A DNA stretch of 64,000 nucleotides from MGIIb-P sp963934015 (GTDB taxonomy: Archaea; Thermoplasmatota; Poseidoniia; Poseidoniales; Thalassarchaeaceae), in contig CAWVWT010000002.1 of NCBI GenBank assembly GCA_963934015.1, positions 81,759 through 145,758 on the forward strand. The letters run 5' to 3'. The translations under genes were made by a program, and so were the position numbers. A model generated the notes under the pieces. It was given only the letters and a program-made list of their open reading frames with translations, was not told the DNA's origin and made no database searches. The first letter of the stretch is position 1, and every line of letters starts with the position of its first letter. Below are positions 10,235 to 18,377 of this stretch, in pieces.

Positions 10235-10240
10235 CATATA
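10235..10240 (+). promoter_or_regulatory. Candidate TATA box for the GmhA-like gene
   Basis: CATATA sits about 31 bases before the ATG at 10269 in a 59-base divergent spacer. There is no ribosome-binding site before that ATG, so a leaderless transcript starting at or near the ATG is plausible. Confidence 0.35.
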
Positions 10241-10268
10241 GGCTCGCTACGACGCCGTGTTGAGTCGC

Positions 10269-10859
10269 ATGTCCGGAGACACCTTTGATTTCAGTGAGTT
10301 TATGGACGGCTATATCGCCGACCTATCACGTGCACTCAGCGCTCTCTCTCGCGAATCAGTTGGTCAACTCTACACTGAAATGCTTCAGGTTATGGATAAT
10401 GGTGGAAAAGTCCACTTCATCGGAAATGGCGGTTCGGCAGCGACACCTAGCCACAGTGCTGGAGACTGGAGCAAGGAGTTGGGGTTGCCTACGATTGCAC
10501 ACACTGACAATATCGCGGCCCTAACTGCTTGGGCGAATGATACATCTTACGCCAACATATTTGCTGGGCAATTACAAACTTGGCTATCACCTATTGATTT
10601 GGTAGTAGGCTACTCCGGTAGTGGCAATTCATCGAATGTATTGAATGGAATCGCTTACGCAATGGAACAAAGTGCTCGAACGGTGGGGATTACTGGAAAC
10701 TACAAGTCTGGAAATGGTGGTGCGCTTGCAGAAATGGTCGATGTAGCAATTGTTTGTGACACCACATCAATGGAGAGGATCGAAGACCTACAACTCATTA
10801 TCAATCACATCGTAAAAGAGGCAGTGAAGGCCAGCCGTGGTTTGCCGAGTCACTCATGA
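10269..10859 (+). CDS. gmhA: SIS-domain sugar-phosphate isomerase (GmhA-like)
   Basis: This 196-residue SIS-domain protein is like sedoheptulose 7-phosphate isomerase, which starts heptose nucleotide synthesis. It has the phosphosugar-binding motif GNGGSAA (52-58) followed by SHSAGDWSKE, whose His62 matches the conserved GmhA histidine region, then the second SIS motif GYSGSGNSSNV. The N-terminal helical extension is also typical of GmhA. A GTG at 10257 is an alternative start. It is followed 9 bases later by a GmhB-like phosphatase. The exact sugar is unknown; an archaeal surface or protein-linked glycan is a reasonable guess. Confidence 0.8.
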   Translation: MSGDTFDFSEFMDGYIADLSRALSALSRESVGQLYTEMLQVMDNGGKVHFIGNGGSAATPSHSAGDWSKELGLPTIAHTDNIAALTAWANDTSYANIFAGQLQTWLSPIDLVVGYSGSGNSSNVLNGIAYAMEQSARTVGITGNYKSGNGGALAEMVDVAIVCDTTSMERIEDLQLIINHIVKEAVKASRGLPSHS

Positions 10860-10868
10860 GGAGTAGAA

Positions 10869-11498
10869 ATGGACCTCCCACGAAGACACCTTGCCGAAAT
10901 TGACGCTCCTGTTGAGCCACTCGATGATTGGGATGGTTCAATTGCCTATTTAGATCGCGATGGAGTCATCAATATTGGGCGTGAAGATTATGTCAAAAAT
11001 GTTGCTGAAGTAATTATGTTGGAAGGCGCTGGACACGCGATTGCTGCTTTGCGCAGCGCAGGCTTTCGAATTGTGATTGTCACCAATCAATCCCCAGTCA
11101 ATAGGGGGGTGTTTTCACACGATGATTTGGCAGATATGAATCAGTATATCTTGGATGGTCTATTAGAAGAAAATAGCGATGCGCATGTCGATTTAGTACT
11201 GTACTCACCATATGCGCCTTGGGAATGCAGCCCGGTCCGGAAACCTGGACCTGGAATGCTCCAGGTCGGGCGTCAATTGTTGAGTAATTTACCACTTGAG
11301 GTGACTACAGATTCTACTTTATTGAGTTGTAAATTTGATGAAGGGAGATCATTCATGGCGGGAGATCGTAACGCCGATATGGGTGCCGCCCTACAGCATG
11401 GTGTCCGCGGATTCAGAGTTGACGCAAGTGTCGGAATTACAGGTATCATAAACCGGCTATTAGATGATAACGACGCAGGTGATGCTTTGGAAATATGA
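10869..11498 (+). CDS. gmhB: HAD phosphatase, GmhB/HisB-N type
   Basis: This HAD-superfamily phosphatase resembles D,D-heptose 1,7-bisphosphate phosphatase and the histidinol-phosphatase half of HisB. Motif I is YLDRDGVIN (Asp29 nucleophile, Asp31 general acid), motif II is VTNQS, motif III lies in RKPGPGML, and motif IV is GDRNADMGAA. The zinc loop of bacterial GmhB is reduced: only one Cys (in PWECSPVRKPG) is clearly in place. A GAGGAG ribosome-binding site overlaps the stop of the GmhA-like gene. It overlaps tiaS by the four bases ATGA. Confidence 0.82.
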   Translation: MDLPRRHLAEIDAPVEPLDDWDGSIAYLDRDGVINIGREDYVKNVAEVIMLEGAGHAIAALRSAGFRIVIVTNQSPVNRGVFSHDDLADMNQYILDGLLEENSDAHVDLVLYSPYAPWECSPVRKPGPGMLQVGRQLLSNLPLEVTTDSTLLSCKFDEGRSFMAGDRNADMGAALQHGVRGFRVDASVGITGIINRLLDDNDAGDALEI

Positions 11499-12697
11499 TC
11501 GTCGGGGATTCCCCGACATATTGGATTGGCCTAGATGATACCGATGAACGGGAATTCGGTTGCACTACGCATGATTTTAACGATTTATTGAATCATTTGA
11601 CTTCGAACGGGTATACTATTGAAGACCCGCGTCTTGTTAGATTATGGCCATTCGCACCTAGGAGGACAAGAGGTAATGCTGCATTGGCAGCCTCCATATC
11701 AACGCGAGACAGATCATCCTTAGTAGAGTCTTTAGATGATTGGTTCACCACAAGATTTTCGTCACTTCAACCTGGAACTGACACCCATTCTGCCCAACCT
11801 GTACTTATTCTATCATCAAAAAAATTGCCTGAATCCATTTATTGGAATACCGTAAGGAAATATGTCGAACTTGAAGACAGAGTTTCGGAATTGGTATCAT
11901 ACCCTCATCATATTTGGTCGACACCAGCTGGGATGGGTGGTTTGATCGGGGCCAGCGCCGCAATAGCGTGGCAAGGCGAAAATGATTTCACCTGGGAATG
12001 CACAGCATGGCGGAATGGCACAGGGCAACGACAAATTCCGGTGAATCTCGTTAAGGAAATGTCACAACAATTTCCGAGTACATTTTTGAATCGAGACCCG
12101 ACTGCTGGACGTAGCCTTATTGCCCCGCGTACCCCTTGCCCAGTTCTGTACGGCATCCGGGGCGAATCTAAACAAGATGTCTTGGACGCTCACATATATC
12201 TACAGAAAAATGGTGCAGAGGTTTCAGTTGACCATCGAGTCCATCGGAGCAACCAGGCCACTGATGATCATTTACAAGACTCAGTAATCGGGATGGTCAA
12301 AAATATCCGTGTGATGCAAGGGGGTCATGTTGAAATTGATACAGGGCAAAAACTACTGGCTTTTTCTCAAGGTGGGGACATTAACAAATTATCACAAGAA
12401 CTCATTGAAGGCGACAAAATTCAGTGGCTTGGATTGGAACATAATGATGGCTCATTTCACCTTGAGCGCATCCGATTGGTTGATGGCCAGCGGAATCGTA
12501 CCCGACCAATTTGTAGTTGTGGACGACGTTACAAATCACAGGGGAAAAATCAGTCACTAAAATGTCCGAATTGCGGGTCTAAACATGCAGATTTTTGGTG
12601 TACTGATAACGTGGATAGTGATTGGAAAGAACCCCCGGCGTCGCACCGCAGGCATTTGGCCAAACCATTGTCACGGATAGGTAAGTCTGAAATCTAA
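11495..12697 (+). CDS. tiaS: tRNA(Ile2) agmatinylcytidine synthetase TiaS
   Basis: TiaS puts agmatine on C34 of the CAU-anticodon isoleucine tRNA so that it reads AUA codons. The protein is 400 residues, close to the usual length. The N-terminal kinase-like domain begins with IGLDDTDERE (11-20). A ferredoxin-like middle region contains the TPAGMGGLIGASAAIAW segment. An OB-fold follows (SVIGMVKNIRVMQGGHVEI), and a C-terminal zinc ribbon has CSCG then CPNCG. It is the third gene of the gmhA-gmhB-tiaS unit, joined by an ATGA overlap. The family is archaea-specific and supports the taxonomic call. Confidence 0.92.
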   Translation: MIVGDSPTYWIGLDDTDEREFGCTTHDFNDLLNHLTSNGYTIEDPRLVRLWPFAPRRTRGNAALAASISTRDRSSLVESLDDWFTTRFSSLQPGTDTHSAQPVLILSSKKLPESIYWNTVRKYVELEDRVSELVSYPHHIWSTPAGMGGLIGASAAIAWQGENDFTWECTAWRNGTGQRQIPVNLVKEMSQQFPSTFLNRDPTAGRSLIAPRTPCPVLYGIRGESKQDVLDAHIYLQKNGAEVSVDHRVHRSNQATDDHLQDSVIGMVKNIRVMQGGHVEIDTGQKLLAFSQGGDINKLSQELIEGDKIQWLGLEHNDGSFHLERIRLVDGQRNRTRPICSCGRRYKSQGKNQSLKCPNCGSKHADFWCTDNVDSDWKEPPASHRRHLAKPLSRIGKSEI

Positions 12698-12714
12698 GGT
12701 GCCATCCACCGGCC

Positions 12715-12966
12715 ATGGAGACCACCGAGATTGGCGCTTATGCCATGATAGCTTTGACAATTGGATTATTATTTTTTATCTGGCGTATGCGAATGCGAAA
12801 TATCGCAAACAATCAGGATGATCCAACCATAGCGGGACAAGATGTATTGGATGGAGCTGCGATTAATCCCGAACAATTTGAAGAACCAGATGATGACGCG
12901 CTGGATGAGATGCAGGATTTACTCGAAAAGGCAGCCGAGTCACAGGGTCTCACTTACGAGGAGTGA
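12715..12966 (+). CDS. Small single-pass membrane protein with acidic tail
   Basis: This 83-residue protein has no function I recognise. It has one N-terminal membrane helix (about residues 8-25, ending in WRMRMR, which suggests the tail faces the cytoplasm) and a strongly acidic C-terminal region rich in Asp and Glu with a possible short helix (DEMQDLLEKAAESQ). It follows tiaS by 17 bases on the same strand. Its last 17 bases overlap the convergent RadB-like gene. Confidence 0.65.
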   Translation: METTEIGAYAMIALTIGLLFFIWRMRMRNIANNQDDPTIAGQDVLDGAAINPEQFEEPDDDALDEMQDLLEKAAESQGLTYEE

Positions 12967-13519
12967 ATCCCGCATCGGATAGGGTGAATTGTGTCACATT
13001 ACCATCTATGTGTAATTCACGTATCATCGAATCGATTGAGCTTCGATGGAGGAACCACGTTTCACATTCGGACAAATCCCCACGTGATTTCCATCCCGAA
13101 CCACCTGCATCTTCATAGGCGGATGAAATAGCAAGCAACCCAACATCTGACGACTTGCACTGATTGATTAGGTTGCGCATCGCTTTGAGAAGTGTTGAAC
13201 TCACCCTACCCGTTTTTGCAGTCCAATCATCTACAACAACGAGTTTGATATTTTGCAGAGCCTGTAACAAACCAATTGCGCTTTTAATACCTATTTCGGT
13301 ATTTTCACCAACAGCACTCAAGTGAAGTTTTGACACTGCACTCGGGGAAACATCAGCGAAAATTTGGGAAAATCGAACACTATCTGGAATCTTATCACAA
13401 ATCCACACGATATGGTTGCCAGTGGCGAGTATTTCCCGTGCATACTGTAAACCACATGTTGTTCCACCACAACCACCTGCGACCGATAGATGAATACAAC
13501 CAGAAATAGGTGGCAGCAT
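12950..13519 (-). CDS. RadB/KaiC-like P-loop ATPase homologue with degenerate Walker A
   Basis: This 189-residue protein looks like a compact RecA-fold ATPase of the RadB/KaiC kind. The expected Walker A position holds AGGCGGTT (14-21), where the catalytic lysine of GKT is replaced by threonine. A Walker B-like LVVVDD follows at 93-98, then helix TLLKAMRNLINQC and a strand GLLAIS. The end (RGDLSECETWFLHRSS) resembles the last strands of RadB-type proteins. Without the lysine it may bind but not hydrolyse nucleotide, or may act as a regulatory partner. The assignment is by fold pattern and is tentative. It stands alone on the minus strand and overlaps the small membrane protein gene. Confidence 0.55.
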   Translation of the reverse strand: MLPPISGCIHLSVAGGCGGTTCGLQYAREILATGNHIVWICDKIPDSVRFSQIFADVSPSAVSKLHLSAVGENTEIGIKSAIGLLQALQNIKLVVVDDWTAKTGRVSSTLLKAMRNLINQCKSSDVGLLAISSAYEDAGGSGWKSRGDLSECETWFLHRSSIDSMIRELHIDGNVTQFTLSDAGFTPRK

Positions 13520-13566
13520 GACCGGTCGTTACGGCCGCGGTACATGAGGAGTGTGGCTACGCAATG

Positions 13567-13572
13567 GATATA
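13567..13572 (+). promoter_or_regulatory. Candidate TATA box inside the 5' end of the small membrane gene
   Basis: GATATA lies about 26 bases before the ATG at 13596, the spacing expected for a leaderless archaeal transcript. If real, it favours 13596 over the upstream GTG at 13551 as the true start of that gene. Confidence 0.3.
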
Positions 13573-13595
13573 CGGCTGACCACATGTGGAGATTC

Positions 13596-13844
13596 ATGGC
13601 CAAAGATGCGATCCTCGACCCGGGATTCAATCTCGACAACTTGGAACGAATCCCTCGAAGGGACCCTCCTTACTACGATGAGCAGGATGAGGACGTCGGC
13701 CTCATCACTGGAATGACAAGGAGTGGTGGCATTTTCCGTGTGGCATTCCTTGATACAAACCAGTTTGGACCGCACGCCATGATTGTGATGCTTTTTGGAT
13801 TTGCTGCTATCACCGGCGGCATTCTTTTTGCCCTATCACTCTAA
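13596..13844 (+). CDS. Small membrane protein of unknown function
   Basis: From the ATG at 13596 this encodes 82 residues: a hydrophilic N-terminal part rich in Asp, Pro and Arg (RIPRRDPPYYDEQDEDVG), then one C-terminal membrane helix (about 60-82) that ends at the stop. That makes it look like a tail-anchored protein. Earlier in-frame starts exist at 13551 (GTG, right after GAGGA) and 13584 (ATG); the choice is uncertain. No family recognised. Its stop is 3 bases from the convergent purB stop. Confidence 0.6.
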   Translation: MAKDAILDPGFNLDNLERIPRRDPPYYDEQDEDVGLITGMTRSGGIFRVAFLDTNQFGPHAMIVMLFGFAAITGGILFALSL

Positions 13845-13847
13845 TAA

Positions 13848-15194
13848 TCAGAGTTGAGAACGAGCAGCTGCTACCGCTTCATCGACCAATTCTAATGATA
13901 CACCGATGTGATTTGCTGGATCAAACATTGCGTCGAGTTGTAAACTGTCAAAGCGTTGGGTGATTGCTGCAATATTTCCACAAACATCGCGGAGATGACT
14001 ACCCTCGGAAATACAGGTCATGCTTGCATTGCGGAGAATTTCATGCGCCTCATCTCTTGGAATTCCAGCGTCGACAAGTTCTATCATCACTTTCTCGGCC
14101 ATTACAAGCCCATTCTGTCGATCAATATTCAAGCGCATGTTATCGACATCAACTACACATTTTGCCATGACACGGTTGCATTTTGCCATGATGTCATCGA
14201 GCAAAATTGCTGAATGTGAAAGGGTGAATCTCTCAGCACTACTATTGGCCAAATCACGCTCGTGCCAAAGCAATGCATTTTCGTATGACGGGATGATGAA
14301 GGAGCGAACAATTCTAGCCAACCCACATGCATTCTCAGCAGTGATTGGATTTCGCTTGTGCGCCATTGTGCTACTTCCAACTTGCTTTTCTGCATCGAAC
14401 CACTCGCCTACTTCGGCAATTTCGCTGCGTTGAAGGTTACGGATTTCTTGCAATAATTTCTCGACACTGGTAGCAACATTTGCCATCCAAGATACCCATT
14501 CGATGTACCGGTCACGGCCGACTACTTGTGTAGTAACCAATGGCACACTGAGATCTAGGTGGGTCAGAATCAATCGCTGTAACTCACGTGCATCGGTTCC
14601 TTGTGCCGCACCGGTGCCCACGGCGCCGAGGAATTTACCGACACAAATCCTTTCAGTAATTTCGTCAAGTCTGACATGATGGCGTCGAAACTCATCAACA
14701 AATACAGCGATTTTCAATCCAAATGTAATCGGGACTGCAGCCTGGCCATGGGTTCTCCCCAGCATGACGGTAGCACGCTCGCGTTCGGCTAAATCTGCAA
14801 GAGTTGAGATCAGTGTTTCCAGCATTTCCCGATGAATTTCCACACTATTCTTGATTTGCAGCCCTACAGCGGTATCGACAATATCATTGCTTGTTGCACC
14901 GAGGTGGATACACCAACCCGCTTCCCCAGCAGCTTCTGCCATAGCTTTGGTTAGTGCCATGATGTCATGACGGGTTTCCCGCTCGATTTCATCGACTCTA
15001 TCTGCAGTTACCGATACAGGGTTGGAGATGGCAGCCACCGCCGCATAATGTTCATCGGATACGCGGCCGAGTTGATTGTGGGCCCAAATTAGTGCCCTTT
15101 CGACTTCAAGTTGCCTCGCATGCCGCCCTTCTTGACTCCATACCAACTTGATTGGCTCACGCCCATATCGATAATCTAGCGGACTTACTGGCAT
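13848..15194 (-). CDS. purB: Adenylosuccinate lyase
   Basis: PurB splits SAICAR to AICAR and adenylosuccinate to AMP plus fumarate in purine synthesis. The 448-residue protein begins PVSPLDYRYG as usual, contains the histidine-bearing GRTHGQAAVPITFG segment, and carries the fumarase/aspartase superfamily signature GSSTMAHKRNP (encoded near 14350-14380). The catalytic Ser and the Lys-Arg-Asn triplet of that loop are all present. It is the second gene of a dph6-purB minus-strand pair, 61 bases after dph6. Confidence 0.95.
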   Translation of the reverse strand: MPVSPLDYRYGREPIKLVWSQEGRHARQLEVERALIWAHNQLGRVSDEHYAAVAAISNPVSVTADRVDEIERETRHDIMALTKAMAEAAGEAGWCIHLGATSNDIVDTAVGLQIKNSVEIHREMLETLISTLADLAERERATVMLGRTHGQAAVPITFGLKIAVFVDEFRRHHVRLDEITERICVGKFLGAVGTGAAQGTDARELQRLILTHLDLSVPLVTTQVVGRDRYIEWVSWMANVATSVEKLLQEIRNLQRSEIAEVGEWFDAEKQVGSSTMAHKRNPITAENACGLARIVRSFIIPSYENALLWHERDLANSSAERFTLSHSAILLDDIMAKCNRVMAKCVVDVDNMRLNIDRQNGLVMAEKVMIELVDAGIPRDEAHEILRNASMTCISEGSHLRDVCGNIAAITQRFDSLQLDAMFDPANHIGVSLELVDEAVAAARSQL

Positions 15195-15255
15195 TGAACC
15201 ACCCAGTTGTGGGGCACATGGCGTCGGTTTTGAGGATGTCGCATTGCGCCACCCA

Positions 15256-16041
15256 TCAAAGTGAGGACAGTTCGGCCCCCCATATGTCTACCCAACCTCT
15301 GCGCCCCGTCCAATGAACAGTATGTTGAGTATTGATTTGAGATGCCATCCATGGGGCGCCAAGAACAGCGGTTTCGAATTCACCACCTTCTCCATCTATA
15401 TTGAATCTGTATTTGTCTGCTAGAACCTCTAATTCATCAATGTCACCCGCGTGTAATATTCGACCTAACCATTCCTCACCCAAGCCTTCTGTGGAAATAG
15501 AAGTCAGCATGATGTCATGTCCATGTGAAATCAAATCACGCATATGAGATAGACCATTATGGTGCCAGAGTGGGCTGAATGATTTGATCTTCAAGCGAGC
15601 ACACATCTGCTCGATACGGGTTTTTTGGTAATCACTCCGTATCGCGCCTACAACGACTCCCTCAATTGGATACGTTGGGCGCAAACGCCGCAAATTTTGT
15701 GGCCATTTCCATCCACCTGGCCAATTTGCATCTGTCAATTCGGTCGCTGACCATGTTTCTGAGCGAGATTTCCGACTCCCATATACTACACTAGTCAACG
15801 CGTCTTCGAGTTGGTTCATCTCAACCTCTTCGTCACCTTCAATCGAAATCGGTAGCCATGGAATATTTGCGCTTGCAGCTTGCAGCCCAACAAGCGCAGT
15901 GGTTGGTACTTGAAACATCATTGAATCATCACCTGTCACACGTATAGTAACCATCCCGGAAACTTCCCATCCACGCAGTGTTGCCCACCATGTGGCATAA
16001 GACGAATCTTTGCCGCCGGATGACAGGACCAGTACCCGCAT
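15256..16041 (-). CDS. dph6: Diphthine-ammonia ligase
   Basis: Dph6 performs the last, ATP-driven amidation of diphthamide on elongation factor 2. The 261-residue protein has the PP-loop SGGKDS (8-13) at the N terminus and the family motif GEGGEFET near the C terminus, plus the VVVGAIRSDYQKTRIE helix region of the DUF71 family. Its substrate EF-2, with the target histidine, is encoded in this window at 26656-28863. It is divergent from the proteasome-exosome operon across 125 bases. Confidence 0.9.
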   Translation of the reverse strand: MRVLVLSSGGKDSSYATWWATLRGWEVSGMVTIRVTGDDSMMFQVPTTALVGLQAASANIPWLPISIEGDEEVEMNQLEDALTSVVYGSRKSRSETWSATELTDANWPGGWKWPQNLRRLRPTYPIEGVVVGAIRSDYQKTRIEQMCARLKIKSFSPLWHHNGLSHMRDLISHGHDIMLTSISTEGLGEEWLGRILHAGDIDELEVLADKYRFNIDGEGGEFETAVLGAPWMASQINTQHTVHWTGRRGWVDIWGAELSSL

Positions 16042-16166
16042 GGCTCGCTAGGTACGGTTGAGGTCGATAGACCCGCCGCCCTCTGTGTTGAAGAACCCCC
16101 ATACGCGCGCAAGGGTTAGCCGACGAAGGTTCAAAGGGGACACCGAAGGTCGGCGGAGAGATTCAG

Positions 16167-16892
16167 ATGCAACCAAGCGGAAGAGGATATGACCATGGTA
16201 TTACGACGTTTAGCCCAGATGGGCGCTTATTTCAGGTAGAATATGCCCGGGAATCGGTGAAACGTGGAACGACCACGGCCGGTCTAAAATATCGTGACGG
16301 GGTCATATTGGTTGTCGATAAGCGAATTTCCAGCCGATTAATCATACCTGAATCGATTGAGAAGGTCTACAAAATCGATGAACACATTGGATTTGCAACT
16401 TCGGGCCTTGTTGCTGATGCTAGGCAACTCGTTGACCGTGCACGTGTGCAGTGTCAGATTAACCGCATTACCTATAGTGACAAGATCCCAGTCGATGCAT
16501 TGGCTAAGCGAATTTGCGATTTCAAGCAGTCATTCACCCAATATGGGGGCTCACGTCCATTTGGCACCGCACTATTGATTGCAGGTGTCGATGAGAATGG
16601 CCTACATCTCTATGAAACTGATCCGTCTGGTGCTTACCAATCTTATCACGCCGGTGCGATTGGGCGGGGTAGAAACACAGTTGTTGATTATTTTGAGAGC
16701 AACTGGAAACCGAACCTTACGCTCAATGCCGGTATCAAGATGGGTCTTGAAGCTCTCAGAGAATCTATTGAAGCCAAACTCAACAAGCAAGCAGTTGAAG
16801 TTGCAATCATTGATTCAACGGGTTATCGGGTACTTGATCGTGACGAAACTATTGCACAAATTGACAAACTCAAACCCGCATATGACGAGTGA
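16167..16892 (+). CDS. psmA: Proteasome alpha subunit
   Basis: This forms the outer rings of the 20S proteasome and gates the degradation chamber. The 241-residue protein carries the alpha N-terminal signature YDHGITTFSPDGRLFQVEYA with the GRGYD start (Tyr8-Asp9 in the gate region), then KRGTTTAGLKY. A lysine in the SRLIIPESIEKVYKI region sits in the pocket zone that accepts the C-terminal tail of PAN, also encoded here at 61188. GGAG lies about 9 bases before the ATG. It opens the plus-strand operon that runs on into the exosome genes and its stop is 8 bases before the SBDS ATG. Confidence 0.95.
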   Translation: MQPSGRGYDHGITTFSPDGRLFQVEYARESVKRGTTTAGLKYRDGVILVVDKRISSRLIIPESIEKVYKIDEHIGFATSGLVADARQLVDRARVQCQINRITYSDKIPVDALAKRICDFKQSFTQYGGSRPFGTALLIAGVDENGLHLYETDPSGAYQSYHAGAIGRGRNTVVDYFESNWKPNLTLNAGIKMGLEALRESIEAKLNKQAVEVAIIDSTGYRVLDRDETIAQIDKLKPAYDE

Positions 16893-16900
16893 GGTTAGAT

Positions 16901-17590
16901 ATGGTTAGTTTGGATAACGCAGTCGTTGCTCGGTTAGAGAAAGGCGGAAAGCGCTACGAAATCCTTGTCGATCCCGAATTGGTTGACGGATTCAAAACCG
17001 ACCCAAACAGTGTCGAACTTGATGATTTACTTGCGACCGATGAAATTTGGCACGATGCCCGTGGTGGCGAACGGCCAACCGAAGAAAAAATCAAATCGAC
17101 ATTCGGGACTACCGAGTTACTTGACTGTGTCATCAATATTTTACACAATGGTTCGATTCAACTTACGACTATACAGCGAAGACAAATGATTGCTGATAAA
17201 CGGCAACAGATTGTCAGTGAAATTTCAAGAACGGCAATCGACCCCCGGAGTAAAGCACCGCACCCTGTAACTCGCATCGAACTAGCTTTGGATGAATTGC
17301 GTTGGAACCCAGATCCATTTCTATCCGTGGAGCGTCAAATTAAGGACGCAATCACCGCGTTGCGTCCAGTCATCCCACTTTCTTTTGAAACGATAAAATT
17401 AGCATTCCGAGTATCCGGCTCCGCCTATGGGTCGGTTCAACGCGAAGTCCGAAGTGATGTCATCAAAGAACAGTGGTTGGATAATGGCGACTGGGCCTTT
17501 GTTGTTGAAATCCCAGCGGGCATGAAGGGGGAGTACCTTTCGAAGGTTGCCAAGAGGGACCCAAATACCGAAGTCAAGGAGCTGAATTGA
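16901..17590 (+). CDS. sdo1: Ribosome maturation protein SBDS
   Basis: The archaeal homologue of Shwachman-Bodian-Diamond protein helps release aIF6 from the large ribosomal subunit. It is 229 residues from the ATG at 16901, which follows a GAGGT site by 6 bases; a GTG at 16889 is a weaker alternative. It has the N-terminal fold starting VVARLEKGGKRYEILVDPE, a central helical domain (KRQQIVSEISRTAIDPRSKAPHPV) and a ferredoxin-like C-terminal domain ending in VPIPAG-like VEIPAGMKGEY. Its place between psmA and rrp4 is the classic archaeal exosome superoperon order. Confidence 0.94.
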   Translation: MVSLDNAVVARLEKGGKRYEILVDPELVDGFKTDPNSVELDDLLATDEIWHDARGGERPTEEKIKSTFGTTELLDCVINILHNGSIQLTTIQRRQMIADKRQQIVSEISRTAIDPRSKAPHPVTRIELALDELRWNPDPFLSVERQIKDAITALRPVIPLSFETIKLAFRVSGSAYGSVQREVRSDVIKEQWLDNGDWAFVVEIPAGMKGEYLSKVAKRDPNTEVKELN

Positions 17591-17601
17591 CCGCTAGCGC
17601 A

Positions 17602-17616
17602 CACCCCTACGGGGTG
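17602..17616 (+). repeat. Perfect GC-rich hairpin between SBDS and rrp4
   Basis: CACCCC-TAC-GGGGTG forms a perfect 6-base-pair stem with a 3-base loop, 12 bases after the SBDS stop and 50 bases before the rrp4 start. No T-run follows, so it is not an obvious terminator. It may be an RNA processing or stability element that separates the psmA-SBDS part from the exosome part of the transcript. Confidence 0.55.
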
Positions 17617-17665
17617 GGCACCGTTAAAGAGGGGCGTTGGGTCGGCGGGCCGGAGTGAATACGAT

Positions 17666-18355
17666 ATGAGTGAAGACAGCACCTCTACCGAGCATGACTC
17701 GGGTGCTGTGCGGCTTGTCCATCCGGGCGAGCGTGTCGGCGTGCACGAAGGCGCCGAAGCTGGGCACGGAATACGCCGGATAAACGGTGAACTAGTAGCC
17801 ATGCGCATGGGAACCTTAAGTGATAATGGAAATACGATTAGCGTTGATCCTGTGAGCAGCCGATACGTTCCTCGTGCTGGTGATCTTGTCATCGGCCTCG
17901 TCGAGGGAATGACGAACAACATCTGGTTCCTCGACATCGGCGCATCTTTCAATGCTATTCTCCCAATGAGTCTTGCACCATGGAAGGTTGAATTTGGTGC
18001 TGTACGCGAACATCTCAATGTTGGCGAAGCCGTACTATGCCGCGTGCAAGAAGTTGATGAAACACATTCTTCTGTTGCGACAATGAAAGGCATGGGCCTA
18101 CGGAAACTAAAGTCCGGGCTTCTCGAAGAGATTCCTCCACATATTATTCCTCAAGTCATAGGACAGGGTGGCAGCATGCTGCAGACCCTCAAGGATTTAG
18201 GCGACTGCCGGCTTGTCATTGGACAAAATGGCCGTGTCTGGCTCGATGGCGAGCACGGTGGGATGCACGCTGTACGCGCAGCATTGAAGTTGATTCGTGA
18301 TACTGCACACCTCCCCGGTTTGAAAGAACGAATCAATGCATTGGCGAATGAGTGA
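17666..18355 (+). CDS. rrp4: Exosome RNA-binding subunit Rrp4
   Basis: Rrp4 forms the RNA-binding cap of the archaeal exosome and recruits substrates to the Rrp41-Rrp42 ring. The 229-residue protein has an N-terminal domain, an S1 domain (roughly 70-140: GDLVIGLVEGMTNNIWFLDIGASFNAILP) and a KH domain (roughly 150-210: IPPHIIPQVIGQGGSMLQTL, with GQGG in the GxxG loop place). A GGAGTGA site precedes the ATG. It is followed 22 bases later by rrp41. Confidence 0.94.
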   Translation: MSEDSTSTEHDSGAVRLVHPGERVGVHEGAEAGHGIRRINGELVAMRMGTLSDNGNTISVDPVSSRYVPRAGDLVIGLVEGMTNNIWFLDIGASFNAILPMSLAPWKVEFGAVREHLNVGEAVLCRVQEVDETHSSVATMKGMGLRKLKSGLLEEIPPHIIPQVIGQGGSMLQTLKDLGDCRLVIGQNGRVWLDGEHGGMHAVRAALKLIRDTAHLPGLKERINALANE

Positions 18356-18377
18356 GTGAGAGTTAGGAAGTGAAATT

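Noticed and set aside
16110..16150. GGTTCAAA before psmA that could belong to a T-arm of a tRNA
   Set aside because: The flanking five bases do not pair and there is no acceptor or anticodon arm; the stretch is simply the promoter region of psmA.
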